Shown here in pieces: positions 11,145 to 23,708 of a DNA stretch of 64,000 bases (its first letter is position 1; each line of letters begins with the position of its first letter). This DNA is from Quercus robur. Lineage: Eukaryota > Streptophyta > Magnoliopsida > Fagales > Fagaceae. The translations under genes were made by a program, and so were the position numbers. The notes under the pieces were generated by a model. That model did not search any database. It was not told the origin of the DNA and saw only the letters and a list, made by a program, of their open reading frames with translations. The stretch covers positions 83,039,862 through 83,103,861 of the forward strand of contig NC_065535.1 of assembly GCF_932294415.1 (NCBI RefSeq). Direction: 5' to 3'.

Positions 11145-11483
11145 CCTTTTTTCTTTTATCAAGATTTATCTGTTTTTATTTTTTATTTTTTAAAACTTCA
11201 CTTTCCTTACTCACGTTTTCTTTTATAAAAAAAAATCTTACGTTTTCCTTTCTTCTTTTTTTTTCTTTTAAATCTCTTCCATATTTTGGAAAAAAAAAGA
11301 CTCCTACCATAAAACCATTACTATAACTTCTCCATTCATATCCTTATATTTAGACACTAACATATCTGATTTTGAAAGAGAATAAAAGGCTAAATTTTAG
11401 GGAAATTTAAAAGATTAATGTGCGGAATTGGTGTGACCCTATCCTTATTTAAAAGTTTATCAAAAAAGAAAAACTACGCGTTT
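10331..11483. repeat. Tandem duplication of a 540-580-bp segment
   Basis: Copy 1 (about 10331-10866) and copy 2 (about 10903-11483) share 'ccccataatatgtaaacacc', 'tctattagttttcaaagcaa', 'cactaacatatctgatttt' and 'taaaagtttatcaaaaaa' in the same order. The pyrimidine run of copy 1 is expanded to a long (TC)n at 11070-11142 in copy 2. Non-coding. Confidence 0.8.
11070..11142. repeat. (TC)n microsatellite, about 36 units
   Basis: An uninterrupted TC run within copy 2 of the local duplication. The matching position in copy 1 has only a short 'tctctctc'. Confidence 0.95.
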
Positions 11484-12125
11484 AAAAAACTCCCACGTTC
11501 TATCCATGTACTATTTAAAAAAATCTCACATTCTATCCCACGTTTAAAAACTACCCGACCACCCTTTTTGTTTTTTCAAATTTAAAGTTTAAAAACTACA
11601 TGTAATGTTTTAATCCTAAAAGTTAGCCACTTACTACACATCCATAACAAAAGTGAAAAAAGGTTTAAATTTCAAATATATTTTTTTTATGGTAAAAGGA
11701 TCAATAATGGTTAGCCACTTACTACACATCCATAACAAAAATTAAAAAGAGTTTAAATTTCAAAGATATCAATTAACCTTAAAACTGAGAAAATGTACGT
11801 AACATTTTTTATAGAGTAGTAAATTAATAATTGAAAAAAAAATTAAATTGAATTTCACATAGAATTATATAAATGATAAATATAATTTATGATACAGAAG
11901 AAATTTTTTTACAACAATTTCTTAGATAACAACCACTTCATGTGAGGTTTAAATTGGGCAACTATTAACATGATTCATCAAATATATAATAGTACTCTCT
12001 AAAAAAAAAGTAGTGTAAATTACATTTAAAAAAATAGCGCAAAATTACATGGAAAAACTTGTTTACATAATACCCTCTAAAAAAAAGTAGCGTAAATTAC
12101 CGCTTCAAGCAGCTTAATTCCCTTA
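11484..12125. other. AT-rich nested repeat DNA
   Basis: Further copies of the 'acatccataacaaaa' repeat (11625, 11720) and a segment at 11770-11950 matching about 7690-7900 ('ttagataacaaccacttcat'). No gene. Confidence 0.5.
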
Positions 12126-12235
12126 AAACCCAACACCAAATTGACCAATCATGCTCACATTCGCTCCAGCCTGCAATGCCTCCATAAATTCCTTGGTCCC
12201 AGACCTTGCAATTGTACCCAAATTGTTCACTAAAT
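12126..12235 (-). pseudogene. HSP90 exon fragment
   Basis: On the minus strand, following an intron-like acceptor (ttatag), one open segment reads '[20 protein letters not shown]' then '[16 protein letters not shown]', a near-exact match to the N-terminal ATP-binding domain of cytosolic HSP90. It spans the glycine-rich lid segment through the GQFGVGF nucleotide-binding loop. The phase (AT completing GAT = D) fits the known DLVNNLG sequence. The fragment stops where the family continues with YSAYLV. Only 36 complete codons survive, embedded in the Helitron-like complex and in the same orientation as the PIF1 fragment, so this is a transposon-carried host fragment and not a functional chaperone. 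Confidence 0.85.
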
Positions 12236-12946
12236 CTATAACCCAAAAATCAAAAAAAGTGTTAGCAATCTAAAATCACATTAAATATTAAGTTCTTGGA
12301 CCAAAATAGAGAAGAATAATATATAAATACTTGCACACATAAATAGAGAGAGTCTTGTTGAATAGAATCTTATCCAATACCTACACACATCAACGCAAAA
12401 CCAATCAGTCTTAATTCTCATCCAAGTAGCTTAATTCCCTTAATAAAAATACCGTAAATAAAATTAAAAAAAAAAAAACTCAAAAAAGGAGTTTACCAAT
12501 ATTCTTTTTTAGGCAACCAATTTAAGCATAAACCCTCCTATTTAAAATCTCGAAGTCAACCACGATAATAAACCACTGTGAAAAGATAGAACCTAAAAAG
12601 TTGTTGGAGCCTTTAACAATAAATGTCTTCAATCTGAAGAAAAATAAAGGAGGATGTAATGTCTTCAATTTGAAGAAGAATGAGAGATAGAAACTGGCAG
12701 TGTACGTGAGTTTGTGAGTCTTAGAGTGTAGGATTTTTAATTTACATATTTATCACCGTTAGTTGAAAACTTGTAGGTGGGTATGATGAGGGTATTTTAG
12801 GCAATATATTAGTGAGTGTCAGAGTTGCATTTTTACCAAATTGTCCTTTAGTTTTGTCTCTACTTAAACATAGGAGTGTAGGGGCATTTTTAAACTAAAA
12901 AAATGAGGAATCCAAAAAGAAAAAGCCCCTTAAATAGTAGTATAGA
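12236..12946 (-). mobile_element. Helitron-like 5' terminal segment, copy 2
   Basis: The minus strand starts at about 12946 with 'TCTATACTACTATTTAAGGG' preceded by an A, as for a Helitron inserted at an AT site. It then runs through a segment homologous to 9440-9719 and leads towards the HSP90 fragment. No Rep/Hel protein is encoded here. A non-autonomous, gene-fragment-carrying Helitron is the best guess; the 3' end was not located. Confidence 0.45.
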
Positions 12947-13049
12947 TAAAAGAAAATAAAATAGAATAAAGAGGAACTTGCAAAAGATAGAACCTGAAAA
13001 GTTGTTGGAGTTTTTGACAATTTCAATTTAAATTGTTTAAAAACCAAAT

Positions 13050-13060
13050 CTGAAAGTAGG

Positions 13061-13124
<64 letters not shown>

Positions 13125-13353
13125 AGGATGTAGAGCTAAAATGAATGTCTTCAATTTGAAGAAGAATGAAAGATAAAAAGTGAGATAGAAACTGGCAAAG
13201 TATACGTGAGTTTGTAGGTTATAAAGCGTAGGAATTTTAATTTACATATTTATCACCATTAGTTAAAAACTTGTAAGTGGGTATGATGAAAGTATTTTAG
13301 GCATCAAAATTGAGGAATCTAAACAGTGGAAACCTCTTAAATAGTAGTATACA
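13050..13353 (-). mobile_element. Helitron-like 5' terminal segment, copy 3
   Basis: Homologous over about 240 bp to the segments ending at 9719 and 12946, for example 'gtagagctaaaatgaatgtc' and 'aatttacatatttatcacc'. The terminal motif here is slightly diverged (GTATACTACTATTTAAGAGG on minus). A 61-nt A run (13061-13121) interrupts it. Confidence 0.45.
13061..13121. repeat. Poly(A) tract, 61 nt
   Basis: An uninterrupted A run; the corresponding place in the copy at 9488-9500 has about ten A. Its length may be unreliable in assembly. Confidence 0.95.
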
Positions 13354-13902
13354 TAAAAGAAGGAAGAAATTTAATTCGACTCACGAGGCACATGTGTTTA
13401 GTCTTAAGAGGCACTCTAACTCAACCCTAATTCAGTCACACGTGATCAACAATTGCATGCAACATTTCCATCATTTAAAAAAAAAAAAAATGGTTTGTGT
13501 TAGATTCTATACTTGTATAGTTTTATTGGCAAACACATGAATACAAACTTGTTTAGATATAGCTCATAGAGTCTATATAATGTTGGATATTTTTATAAAA
13601 AATATTATATTTATTTTAATACTCATTTATGGGTATTAATTATCCCTTAATATCAGATACGTTGATTGCTAAATTTTGAAATTCAAATATAATTCAAAAT
13701 TTGAATAACTTTTGTCAATGGTTTTAATTAGGATATCTCTAAAAATCAATGTGAATTTTAATACCATATATTGCCAGCTTTTAGTATACTTTCCTTTATA
13801 AAGTTTTGCTTTTAAACGTTTCTTTTAATATATTTAATAGTAACATTATAGATAGAAAGTATCAGATATTGTACAACTATATATTTATATAATTTACCAT
13901 TG
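13354..13902. other. AT-rich intergenic DNA, nothing recognised
   Basis: Only short frames over AT-rich sequence; no conserved motif was seen on either strand. Confidence 0.5.
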
Positions 13903-13907
13903 ATGGG

Positions 13908-15840
13908 TGTGAGAGACCGCACCCCCGGCCCGTTTTATATAGAATCTTGGGCCAAACCCACGTGAATGGGTGGAGTCGTGTTATTACCTCTCAAAATGGA
14001 GGTTCAACTAGTTATATTTTCCCCTTTAGATTAAGGGTTTTACAATGGAGTCGCCACTTATTAAATTATTAGAATAAATAAGAAAACCAAAATTGAAAAA
14101 TTCCTCATTTTATTAATTTTCAATTGAATTTACATTGATTATAGGAAAATTACATGGCTTTGGTCCTAGATACAATCTAAGATAAAGTACATAGCTTTGT
14201 TTCCTAGTTACAATCTAAAAACTGAAAATTACAAGGATAAACATTAGTCTATCAACCCTTGATCTAAGTTTAGAGGCTATGTTATAAGGTGGGAAGGTGT
14301 TAGGCACCCACTTTATCCGGTGAAACCGGTCTTCTAGACTATGGTGGTCAATATTCATATCACATCATCCAATATGTTATCAATCAATTCACATGTTGAA
14401 TTTAATGTGTGTGCATGTGATAAACCATAATTCAATTTATTAAGTAAGACATTTGGATTGAAAAATAAACTCTAGTGACTGTGTGTGGATGGTGATATCC
14501 TAGATTCAAGAATTTAAAAGAATTATTAAACAAACATTTTTTTCATGTTTTTTTTATATGGATTTAAGATCGAAACTAGTGTTATGCATGAACATGTGAT
14601 GAACAACTAAGAATATATGAAGAACACATAAGAACATTTAAGAACATTCAAACATATTCAAGAGAATTTAAATAGTTACTATAATACTTTAATCCTAAAT
14701 TCTCATCATGGCAACACAAAAAACAAGTTAGGGAAAGGAATTATACTTTCGTGCAAGATCCATATGGTGGAGGAGGAGACTCTTGGTAGAGGCCCTAAGG
14801 GTGGAGGAAAAGAAGAGTTAGGAGAAGAAGCGTGAGTTTCACTCAATACCTTGAGTCTTAGGAAGATCAAGATATGACAAGACTACTCAACTTTACTAAA
14901 ACTCAAGAGAGGGGAAGAGAGGGGGTTTTTCTGTATCTTGGAATGAAGGAGAAGGGGGGTTTATATAGTAGTGGTGAAGGAAATATGAATGGAAAGTCAT
15001 TTAATGAGGGTTAACAAAGAATCATGAACCTAAACCTCATTTTAGCCTTTCGGGAAATCTAGTGCATTAAATGTGGAGATTTATGAGAGTGGAAAGCAAG
15101 CAAAGTTCGGTTTTCTCGAAGCTGCTATAACAGCCTGTAGAGTCAACTTCGAAAAATCATATCTAACTTAATTCTAATCGAAATTGTCTCATTCTTGTAC
15201 TCATATTGAAGCCCCGGATATCTAGTTTCTAGGAAAATTAACCTCATTTACAGATTCAAAATATTCTGAGAGATATCGATGAAATGGTGAGCAGAGGTCA
15301 TTTGTTAGAAAATGATTTTAGCACAATTAACATTAATAGGTCCCAAATTAGCTCCTAATTAACATTAAATGGCTCTAATTACTCCCATTTCAGACTTAAT
15401 TGGTTCCAAATTTACCTTAATTAAAAGATAATTGCATAAATTACTCATTGAATAATTAATGTTTAACTATCTAGTTAATTAGGTGTGTGCAACCCTACCA
15501 TAAAATGTAGTCCTAACCAATCAAATTATGACACATCACCGTTCTCAAATTGATTATACTTATAACCAATTGAAATCAATTATTCATAATCACATATAGT
15601 TGGACTCAATTTGTGATAATGCGTCTCGGCCATTAGAACTTGATTTGATGATAACTTTTAGTATGATAGTCCGATTAGGGCTTATGACCAGTCGATTTGA
15701 TCGTTACAATATCAAGATCATTTTGGTGAAATGAGATTAAGGATCTAGTGACCAGAATCAAGATGCATATTTCCAAGGTAAAATTACCCTTTTACCCTCC
15801 AAGTGAGATTAAATGTAGGTTGCAAAATGGGGTGTTAACA
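13908..15840 (-). mobile_element. Solo LTR, 1933 bp, with 5-bp target duplication
   Basis: The plus strand begins TGTGAGAGACC and ends GGTGTTAACA (TG..CA termini). The 5-bp repeat ATGGG flanks both ends exactly (13903-13907 and 15841-15845). On the minus strand a TATA-like 'actatataaacccc' lies near 14970-14957, about half-way along, as in an LTR promoter, so the element points to the minus strand. No internal region or second LTR is present: a fossil left by LTR-LTR recombination. The intact target duplication suggests moderate age. Confidence 0.8.
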
Positions 15841-15845
15841 ATGGG

Positions 15846-16056
15846 TTACAGCATTATATATTGCTTTCCATTCTTTGTTGTAATTATTGTGTATAGTCAA
15901 AGTTTCAAAGGAAAGTATTATTTGATAGCTAAAAGACAGCCATGTTAAGGGCTGTAATTTTTGTTTTTAATGGCATTATGACACCAAAAGACAAACTTGA
16001 TTTGTCTATTAACTTACCTCACCTCAACATATATACTTTGGCAAAGGTTTTGACCG

Positions 16057-16091
<35 letters not shown>

Positions 16092-16887
16092 GAAAGCTAT
16101 TCATCACACATTGATTTCAACAATTTTATGACCATTTAAAGTTTTAAAGTCGGTAAACGTTTTAATTTTTTGGTTAAGGACAAGCAACAGGCCGGTCTGG
16201 CTTTATATATATATATATGGAAAGAAATAAAAGTTTTAAGACACACATTTTTTATTTTTGAATTAGAAAACTGTAGACTTTTTAAAAACAATTTTCTATT
16301 GTCTTAAACACTTACCATCTATTACTTCTTACTACTCACAAAAATATTCTATTTTTTACAAAATTTTCTAGGAAAAGAAAGTATTATAGAGAGCTTATAT
16401 CCTATGAGCAGTGTAAGCTCGCAAGGATAATCAACAAAGGTGGTTGGGCTATTGTATCCTGGGGGCAATGTGCAGAAAATATTTGTCTAACTACATCGGA
16501 TATACCGTAGACAGCACGATTTGTCTCAAGACAGTGACTTGGTCCACGCCTCATCTCTGCCACCTCTTTTTAGTAAAATCAAATTGTGTAATTTCAAAGG
16601 AAAATTCAGGTATTATCTCTCATTTATTTCCAACATATAATAAATTAGACAATGCTCGAGAAGCTGGTATTCAATGTCTAAGAACAAGAAAGAGGTTGAT
16701 TCAAGGATCCAGATTTTTACATTTTCGATCTATCAGGAACAAAGTTCGATTGATCAAAGATTGCAAATCAGCAAAAATCAACAAACATGAAAAGCCCATA
16801 ACTTCTTCGTTTCAAGCCCAAATTATGATCTGTTTGTTGCAATATTTAAATGATATTATGAGTAACCCTAGAGAGCTTTTTTGTGAG
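15846..16887. other. Intergenic DNA between two solo LTRs
   Basis: Contains (AT)n at about 16059-16089. The open frame at 16444-16920 (158 codons) resembles no family I recognise and runs into the next LTR, so I do not call it a gene. The 16440-16880 stretch may be remains of another unclassified repeat. Confidence 0.45.
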
Positions 16888-16892
16888 AGAGG

Positions 16893-19000
16893 TGTCACGA
16901 CCCAAATCCATGGAACATGAATTTTGAAGCATGACTAACTTGTTGAACTAATATCACTCAATAAACATGATTAATTTAAACATAATTCAAAACTCCAAAT
17001 AAACAATGCTATTGATAAATCTCTTACAAAAGTCCAAACTCCTCAAATTTAGAATAATCTCCAAAATACAGTGCAATCTAAAGCGAAATAAAAAGAAATA
17101 ACTAATAATCTCTTAAGACTTCAAGTATTATTGACTTCGCCTAAAACTCCCACGCTCTACGTTGCACCTTATTAAGCAATCCAAAGGTTCGGTTCCCCAA
17201 CCAACTTTAATCTGAAAATTTTAATTGATGGGGTGAGCCACACATCCAGTAAGTAATTATACAGAATACACAACGGAATAGAGTCAAGCAAAGGACGAGT
17301 ATTTTACTTTTTCACAAAATCATTCAATGATATCAAAAATAATTATTCCACAAAGCATATAATGAATCACTTAATACATATGTAATCACATCTTAAAATC
17401 ATTTGAAATCATATACATAAAATTGATCAGAGCACAGTTTCACATATACACATCACATATTCTCACATACAATCCTGTGAGCGGATACCAACATCTAACC
17501 CCTACTGGTGAGGGATCAACACATATTCTCACATACAATCCTGTGAGCGGATTTACACATATATCTGATATATCTTATCAATTCTAAAAACACTTATTTT
17601 GAGTTACATATCACAAAGCAAAGTTTATACAAATTATAATAATTTACTTGATATTAACAATTTCTTTTCAAATACAGAGGCATATCAAGGATCACAAAAT
17701 CGAATAGAACATAAATCAAAGGAAGCTTGACTCTCTTAGGGAATGAATAAGAACTGAAGAGTTTATATACATATATTACAATTCTTGAGTAAATCTAAAA
17801 ATTTAATTTGCTAGAAGAAACATTTTAAATACCATTTGGAGAATAGGAATATGACTAAAATCACTTGGTTTTAACAAATTTAAAGAACAAACACCATTTT
17901 GGAAACTTACATTGAAACTCAATTATTTTCTAAATAGAGTTTAGTTTAGAAATCATCTTTTAAATGAGATTCGGATATTCAAAACATTAATTAAAATTCG
18001 AAATTTCTCTTTTGATGATATAAAAAAATGCTTTCAATAAACTTTAGGAAACTTTAACTTAAAATATGACTTTTGAAAAACCTTGACAACTAAGAACCTA
18101 AATGACAAAACTTGTGCATATTATGCATAATTACTTACCTCTCTTGCTAATATATTCGAACACAGCTGAGCACTTTTAGTCTTCCGTAAGCTCTAAACAG
18201 AAAATTACTTTAATCAATAAGCAAGAAATTTCATGATCATAAACTCCTTCCTAAAACACTATAATACTCCACAACCTTCTCTTTCTATTTTATTTTATTT
18301 TTTCCTAGAGTCATAATATAGGCAAAACTAGTTCCCACGCGTAGAAACATCAATCTGAATATAGCTATTAGTTATTCTAAAACAATCATCCAGTATATCA
18401 AATATCACATATAACCAACTACAAGACTTCATGTTATGATTGACCGCCACCTTCTCTTTAGGGTCAATCCTAAACTAGTGATATAATCAAGGAAAACGTG
18501 GAAAATCTAGTAGGACCTAATATACACAAATCTAATAGAAGACTTGATGGCAATATATATAATTATACATGCAAAACCGAAGAAGACTTAGCCAAAATTA
18601 CGAATTCTAGAAATTCCGTGGCTCAATCTACGATTCAAGGACCAACTTTTAGGAAAAGATATCTCTTAGAAACAATTCTACATATCGCCAATGTTTCTAA
18701 GATAAAATTTTAATCCTTTAATTCTTTGTTTCTAATGGATGAAAAATCATACCTGAAACAATCAGCTGCCTCTTCAATTAACTCCAAGGAAAAATACCTC
18801 TTAGCCTCTTTGATAAAACCCCTTCCTATGAAAACCCTGATTATCTCTTCCTCTACCCTGTAGTTTTTTTTTTTTTTTTTTTAGAGAAGTGGGCTTAGTG
18901 GGCTGCAGTTACTAATAAAAAGAATACCTATGGCCCATCAATTATCTTTAAAATAACAAAAATAATAATAACCTCAAATAAAAGTATGCAAGGTATTACA
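16893..19000 (-). mobile_element. Solo LTR, 2108 bp, with 5-bp target duplication
   Basis: The plus strand starts TGTCACGACCC and ends GGTATTACA. Both flanks carry AGAGG (16888-16892 and 19001-19005). The minus-strand reading TGTAATACC..GGGTCGTGACA fits an LTR pointing left. The interior has a short repeated segment 'cacatattctcacatacaat' (about 17453 and 17519). There is no internal region and no coding sequence. The family is probably Ty3/gypsy or a non-coding derivative, judged only from length and appearance. Confidence 0.8.
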
Positions 19001-19005
19001 AGAGG

Positions 19006-19237
19006 AGTATTTCTTATGCATCCTATGTGGTTTCCCTAAAAACAAGAAACCTCTTGGAATTTGAAGTGTAGCATGTAACTTTGTTTTATTGGGGAAAATT
19101 GCATTGAGCTTCATTGAGGTTTTATATTATTTACACTTACCGCTTTATTTTAGAAAATGAGCTTTTATTTCGCCTAAAATGCAAGCTACTAAACACTATT
19201 GAATGTTATAAACATACTAAAACGTATCAACTATTAA
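19006..19237. other. Short intergenic spacer
   Basis: Nothing recognised. Confidence 0.4.
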
Positions 19238-19874
19238 GAGCATTCACATCAGTTCGTTTAAAAGATTCCGTCTATTTTACACCAAAAACCTACTTTTTCT
19301 ATTTTACACTATCATTTTTACAAAACACCCACATCAGTTCATCTATTCTATCACCCCTCTTATTTAAATAATCAATTTACTTAATTATTTTATTATTTCT
19401 CTCACCTCACCCGTTTTAATACGCGCTCTCTCTCCCTCTCCATCATATTTTCTGATTTCTCTCTCTCTCTCTTCTATCTCTCCATACCCGGTCTCTCCCT
19501 CTCGGTCTATCTCTCTGTCTCATCTCTCTCCCTCTCGGTCACAAACCAATCCACATCATCACAGCTCCGATCACAGCTCCGATCATCGATCCACAGCACC
19601 GATCCACAGCTCCGATCACAAGCATCGATCCACAGCAGCACCGATCCACAGCTGCACCAATCCATAGCTCCGAGCTCCGATCAAGACCCATACCCACGAG
19701 CTCCGACCAAGCGAGACCCACAAGCTCCGATCGTTCCGATAAGCATCGATCTGTCTCTTTTTTGTTTTTCCGTTTAGGTTTGTTTGTTTTTCCGTTTGGG
19801 TTTTTTTTTTTAGCAAGTATATCTCTGTGTTGGTTTTTAAGCACTGATCTGTCTCTTTTTTGTTTTTCCGTTTG

Positions 19875-19905
<31 letters not shown>

Positions 19906-20382
19906 GTTTTAGCAAGTATATCTCTGTGTTGGTTTTTCTGTGAGGATGTGTTTGTGTGCATCTGAGGAAAATATTTTTTTTTTAGCAAGTATATTTCTGT
20001 GTTGATTTTTCTGTGAGGATGTGTTTGTGTGCATTTGAGGAAAAGATTTTTTTTTTTAGCAAGTATATTTGTGTGTTGATTTTTTTGTGAGGATGCGTTT
20101 GTGTGCATCTGAGGAAAAGAAGATGAGGAGTTGAGGTCGTTGTGCACAGAGAAGAGAGAGAAAAATTGGTGCGAATGGAAATTAATAAAAAACTAAATAC
20201 ACATGCTACAGTGCCCGTGTAAATTTACATGGGTACTGTAGCTCGTTGAAAATTTTAGATGATTATGCATGATTTTAGATGGACTGATATAGTGTGTTTT
20301 TTGCTTCAAAATGTGTAAAAATGGTCAAAATGTGTATTTTACACATTTATACACAATTATGCAAGAGTTGATGTGAATGCTC
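19238..20382. mobile_element. PIF/Harbinger-like element, 1145 bp, with TAA target duplication
   Basis: Terminal inverted repeats 'gagcattcacatca' (19238) and 'tgatgtgaatgctc' (to 20382) are perfect over 14 bp, and TAA flanks both sides (19235-19237, 20383-20385). The interior has a 'cacagctccgatc' minisatellite (about 19558-19740) and four to five tandem units of 'tagcaagtatatctctgtgt' followed by 'tctgtgaggatgtgtttgtg' (19811-20110). No transposase is present. The lysine-rich 202-codon minus frame across it is low-complexity translation. Confidence 0.7.
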
Positions 20383-20385
20383 TAA

Positions 20386-22104
20386 GCCATAAGGTTTTTT
20401 TTTTTTTTTTTTTTTTGAGCATATAACATAATAATTGCAATATGAGAAGTTCTGGATTCACAATATTTTCTCAACAAATCATAAATAATATCTTGTTATA
20501 TGTGGAAAAAAAAGTGTTATGTTTGCAAAATTTCACAATATTTTTCCAACAAATTATAGGTAATAAATTATTATTAATTTTAACTTAAATCCATAACGCC
20601 AAAAACAATCATAATATATTTTCCCATAACCGCCCATAACAATCGTACCTTTAGAGAATGTATTGCTCTGTTTGTTTCGCTGGAAAACCTTCTGTAAAGA
20701 TAATTTTCCATATTTTCCAGTGTTTGGTAATGCAAAAAAAAACTTGGTCAATGGAAAACTATCTTTGGTCAACGGAAAACCCTAATAAAAATAAGACTTA
20801 TTTTCTATAGGTTGTTTTCCAAATCTTTTTTTCGGAAAACAATCTCTCTCTCACGTGTTGCATCTCCTATAAATATTATCTTCGTCTATAGCCGTGGGAA
20901 ACATAATTTTTTGGCGCCTTCTCTCTCTTATGGTAATTTTGCTCATTTTTTCTCTCTTCCCTTTACTTGTCTCCTCACACCCTCACTGTCACTAACTCTA
21001 GTCTCTCATCTTCCCATAAATCTCTCTCTCTCTAACTGTCTCTCTTCTCTCTTTTCTCCATGTTTCTTTTCCCCTCTGTAACACAATTCTCTAATTAGAT
21101 TTTTTTTTCCTTCATTGATCGGTCAATAGCTCTGACTTGCAAAGGAGAATAAATTTGCAGTGGTAATTATTTCATTCCTCTCTACCAAAATCCCAATTCT
21201 TTGCTTTGAATTTCAAACTCGATTTTCTTTTTTCTCTAAGAAATTTTTGATTTGATGGATTCCAGGTAGAAGTTACTTCTTTTTTGTACATAAAGTGCAA
21301 AAAAAATAAAATAAAAAAAGAAGAAGAAAAAAGAATGAATGAAGTAAAAGATGAAAATTTTAAACATAGTGCCTTCATTGCTCTAAATTGCTTTTACATG
21401 AGACAATCTTTACCGTGGACTAATAATATTGTTATATAATAAATGATAATTGTTTAGGAGAATTGCATTTGTTGGCAAATACTTTTTTTGTTGGTAGATA
21501 CTATACAGTGATGGTATATTATATAGTACATTATATAAATACATAATTTAAAGTAATATTGAAGACTTGTGGTTGACCATAGTAGACAATTAGTAAACCA
21601 ACAAAAAAAGTAAACAATGAAAAGTTATTGTTATTTATACATATTGAAAATGTATTCCCCAGTCAAATATATATATATATATATATATATAGACAAATGG
21701 TTGATATGTGTGTGTGTATATACGTTACTGTCTATATATATGAGTAAGATGAGTGGTATAGATTATAAAAATTTGATAACTAATTAATTTTGATTGTATT
21801 TATTGTCAAAATTTTAGTATAAAAACCAAATTCATTCTTGATTTTTATTTATTTATAATGATTATATTAGTTAGTTTACATAATATACATGTTTTAAATT
21901 ATACAAGAAATATTTTTAAAAAAAATTGCATACCAAACATCAGAAAACATTCTCAAACTCATTTTCAAAGTCGTTACCAAACACTGAAAAATAAGACAGT
22001 TTTCTAAAAAATGCTCTTTAAAAAATGAACCATTTTTCATAAAACATTAATGAATTTTTTTTCCATTTAGCGTTAATTTTCTAAGAATATCATTAGTTGT
22101 CAGG
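20386..22104. other. Repeat-rich intergenic DNA
   Basis: Includes (AT)n at about 21669-21692 and paired 'ggaaaac'-rich stretches near 20680-20850 and 21950-22040 that may mark another decayed inverted-repeat element. No gene is supported. Confidence 0.45.
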
Positions 22105-23195
22105 TTGCAAAACAAATTGGAAAACCAGCATCTCGAGTTTTAAAAACTCGAGATCAATTAGAACTCGAGACCCAAGCGGAGACCCAACTAGTGGCATCCG
22201 ATGTGGAAAAAAAATTCCACGTAGAACTCGAGTTTTAGAAACTCAAGCTCCACCATTTTTTTTTTCCAGATCAGCCTTCGTCTTCTTCTTTCAGTGTATC
22301 TCAAACCCTCAAACACAAACGAAGGCAACCCACGTCTCCAAGAACACAAGCAGTGACACCCACCAACTCTTCCATTAGAACATCGCCGAGACCCAAGCGG
22401 AGACCCAAGAACATTGCCAACGAAATCACTGACGTCTGAAAGCACGTGAGCATCAGCCACAATCCAAGCCGCTCCTTGGTCCAGTCGCCGACGTTGCCGC
22501 TACAAGCGACGCAGTGTGACTTTGTCTCTGTTCGTTGTCAGATCGTTCCTCTGTTCTTCATCGTCAGATCGTTCCTCTGTTCTTCATCGTCAGATCGTTC
22601 CTCTGTTCTTCATCGTCAGATCGTTCTTCCTGTTCTTCTTTAGGTCTGTTGTTCTTCAAGTACCAAAATCGATGAACCCAAATCTCCCTAACCCAGGAGC
22701 GACGGAGGCAGTGGTGGCGAAGCTCCAGGCGAATGTTTTTCTTCTTTGGGTATTTGGTTTGATGAATTTTTGTTGTTTGATGATGTTTTTCTTCTCTGGG
22801 GTTTGTTGATGAATTCGTTGTTTGATGATGTTTTTTTTTCTCTGGGTTCTTTGATGATGTTTTTTCTCTGGGTTCCTTGTCTGGAGTTTGCTTTAGAACC
22901 TCATCATCTTGTTAAAAATGATTTTGCCTAAAATGTTCTTCTTTTTTTCCTGAGTTCTTTCTTTCTTTGGTCAGGTTCTTCCTTCTTTTTCTAGGTATAT
23001 ACTGTTTGAAATCGAGCGTAAAAAACTTGAGATTCATTTTTTTATCTCGACTGTTAGAAACTCGAGATCTATGTGGCATAACTGTGTCCAACTCAGCAAA
23101 CTCAACAAGTAGAAAGCGAGTCTTTGAGGCTCAAGATTGATATGAAACTCGAGTTTTAGAAACTCGAGATGCTAGTTTCCATTAATCTTTCAAAC
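22105..23195. mobile_element. Inverted-repeat element with 'actcgag' termini
   Basis: The left end 'accagcatctcgagtttta' and the right end, read on minus as 'actagcatctcgagtttct', are inverted copies, each followed by a second 'actcgag'. The interior contains a 26-bp unit 'cagatcgttcctctgttctt' + 'catcgt' repeated three to four times (22540-22640) and a repeated 'gacccaagcggagaccca' (22167, 22388). No recognisable protein. It is related in motif to 2385-3105 and probably a non-autonomous DNA transposon, possibly carrying an unidentified host fragment. Confidence 0.5.
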
Positions 23196-23708
23196 CCGTA
23201 TTAACTTACTATATTATAACCCTTCACAATGTTAGTTTGCAAATATCCCCAAACATTAAATACTGAAACAAACTGAAATTGTAGTCGGGAAATGTCTTGC
23301 CTATAGCATTTCTGTTGCAACATAGTTTTATGCTAAAATACAGATCTAAAATACTGACAGTACCACCGAAGCAGAAATCTTCCCACACTCGCTCTCTTTT
23401 TGCTGACTCCCAACTCTGCACTTCACTCCACCTTCCCCTTCCACCCGCTTCACACATCCAAATCTCACTTTTTTTTCTTTTTCTTTTTTTCCGGAAAAAA
23501 TAAATCCCACATTTTCTCAGAAAATTTATCCTATTCCTTTCACATTTCATTGTCACTCAAATCCCCACTTTCAGCTGAACTCACACCTCCCCAAAGAAAG
23601 GGAGAAACTTTACCTTTCTACAGAGATCCATACCTTCAATTTTCCCGGAAAGCTTAAAAATTTTCCCCAAAAAAAAAAAAAAAAAAAAAAAACTTAAAAA
23701 CCATTTTG

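Noticed and set aside
16444-16920. 158-codon plus-strand frame
   Set aside because: No recognisable family, no splice partner, and it crosses into the solo LTR that starts at 16893.
19539-20147. 202-codon minus-strand open frame rich in K, Q, N, T
   Set aside because: It runs through T tracts and tandem minisatellite units inside a TIR-bounded element; no conserved domain and the repeats translate into periodic sequence.
22540-22640. Regular 26-bp repeats considered as a CRISPR-like array
   Set aside because: Head-to-tail units without spacers in plant nuclear DNA; a minisatellite inside an inverted-repeat element.
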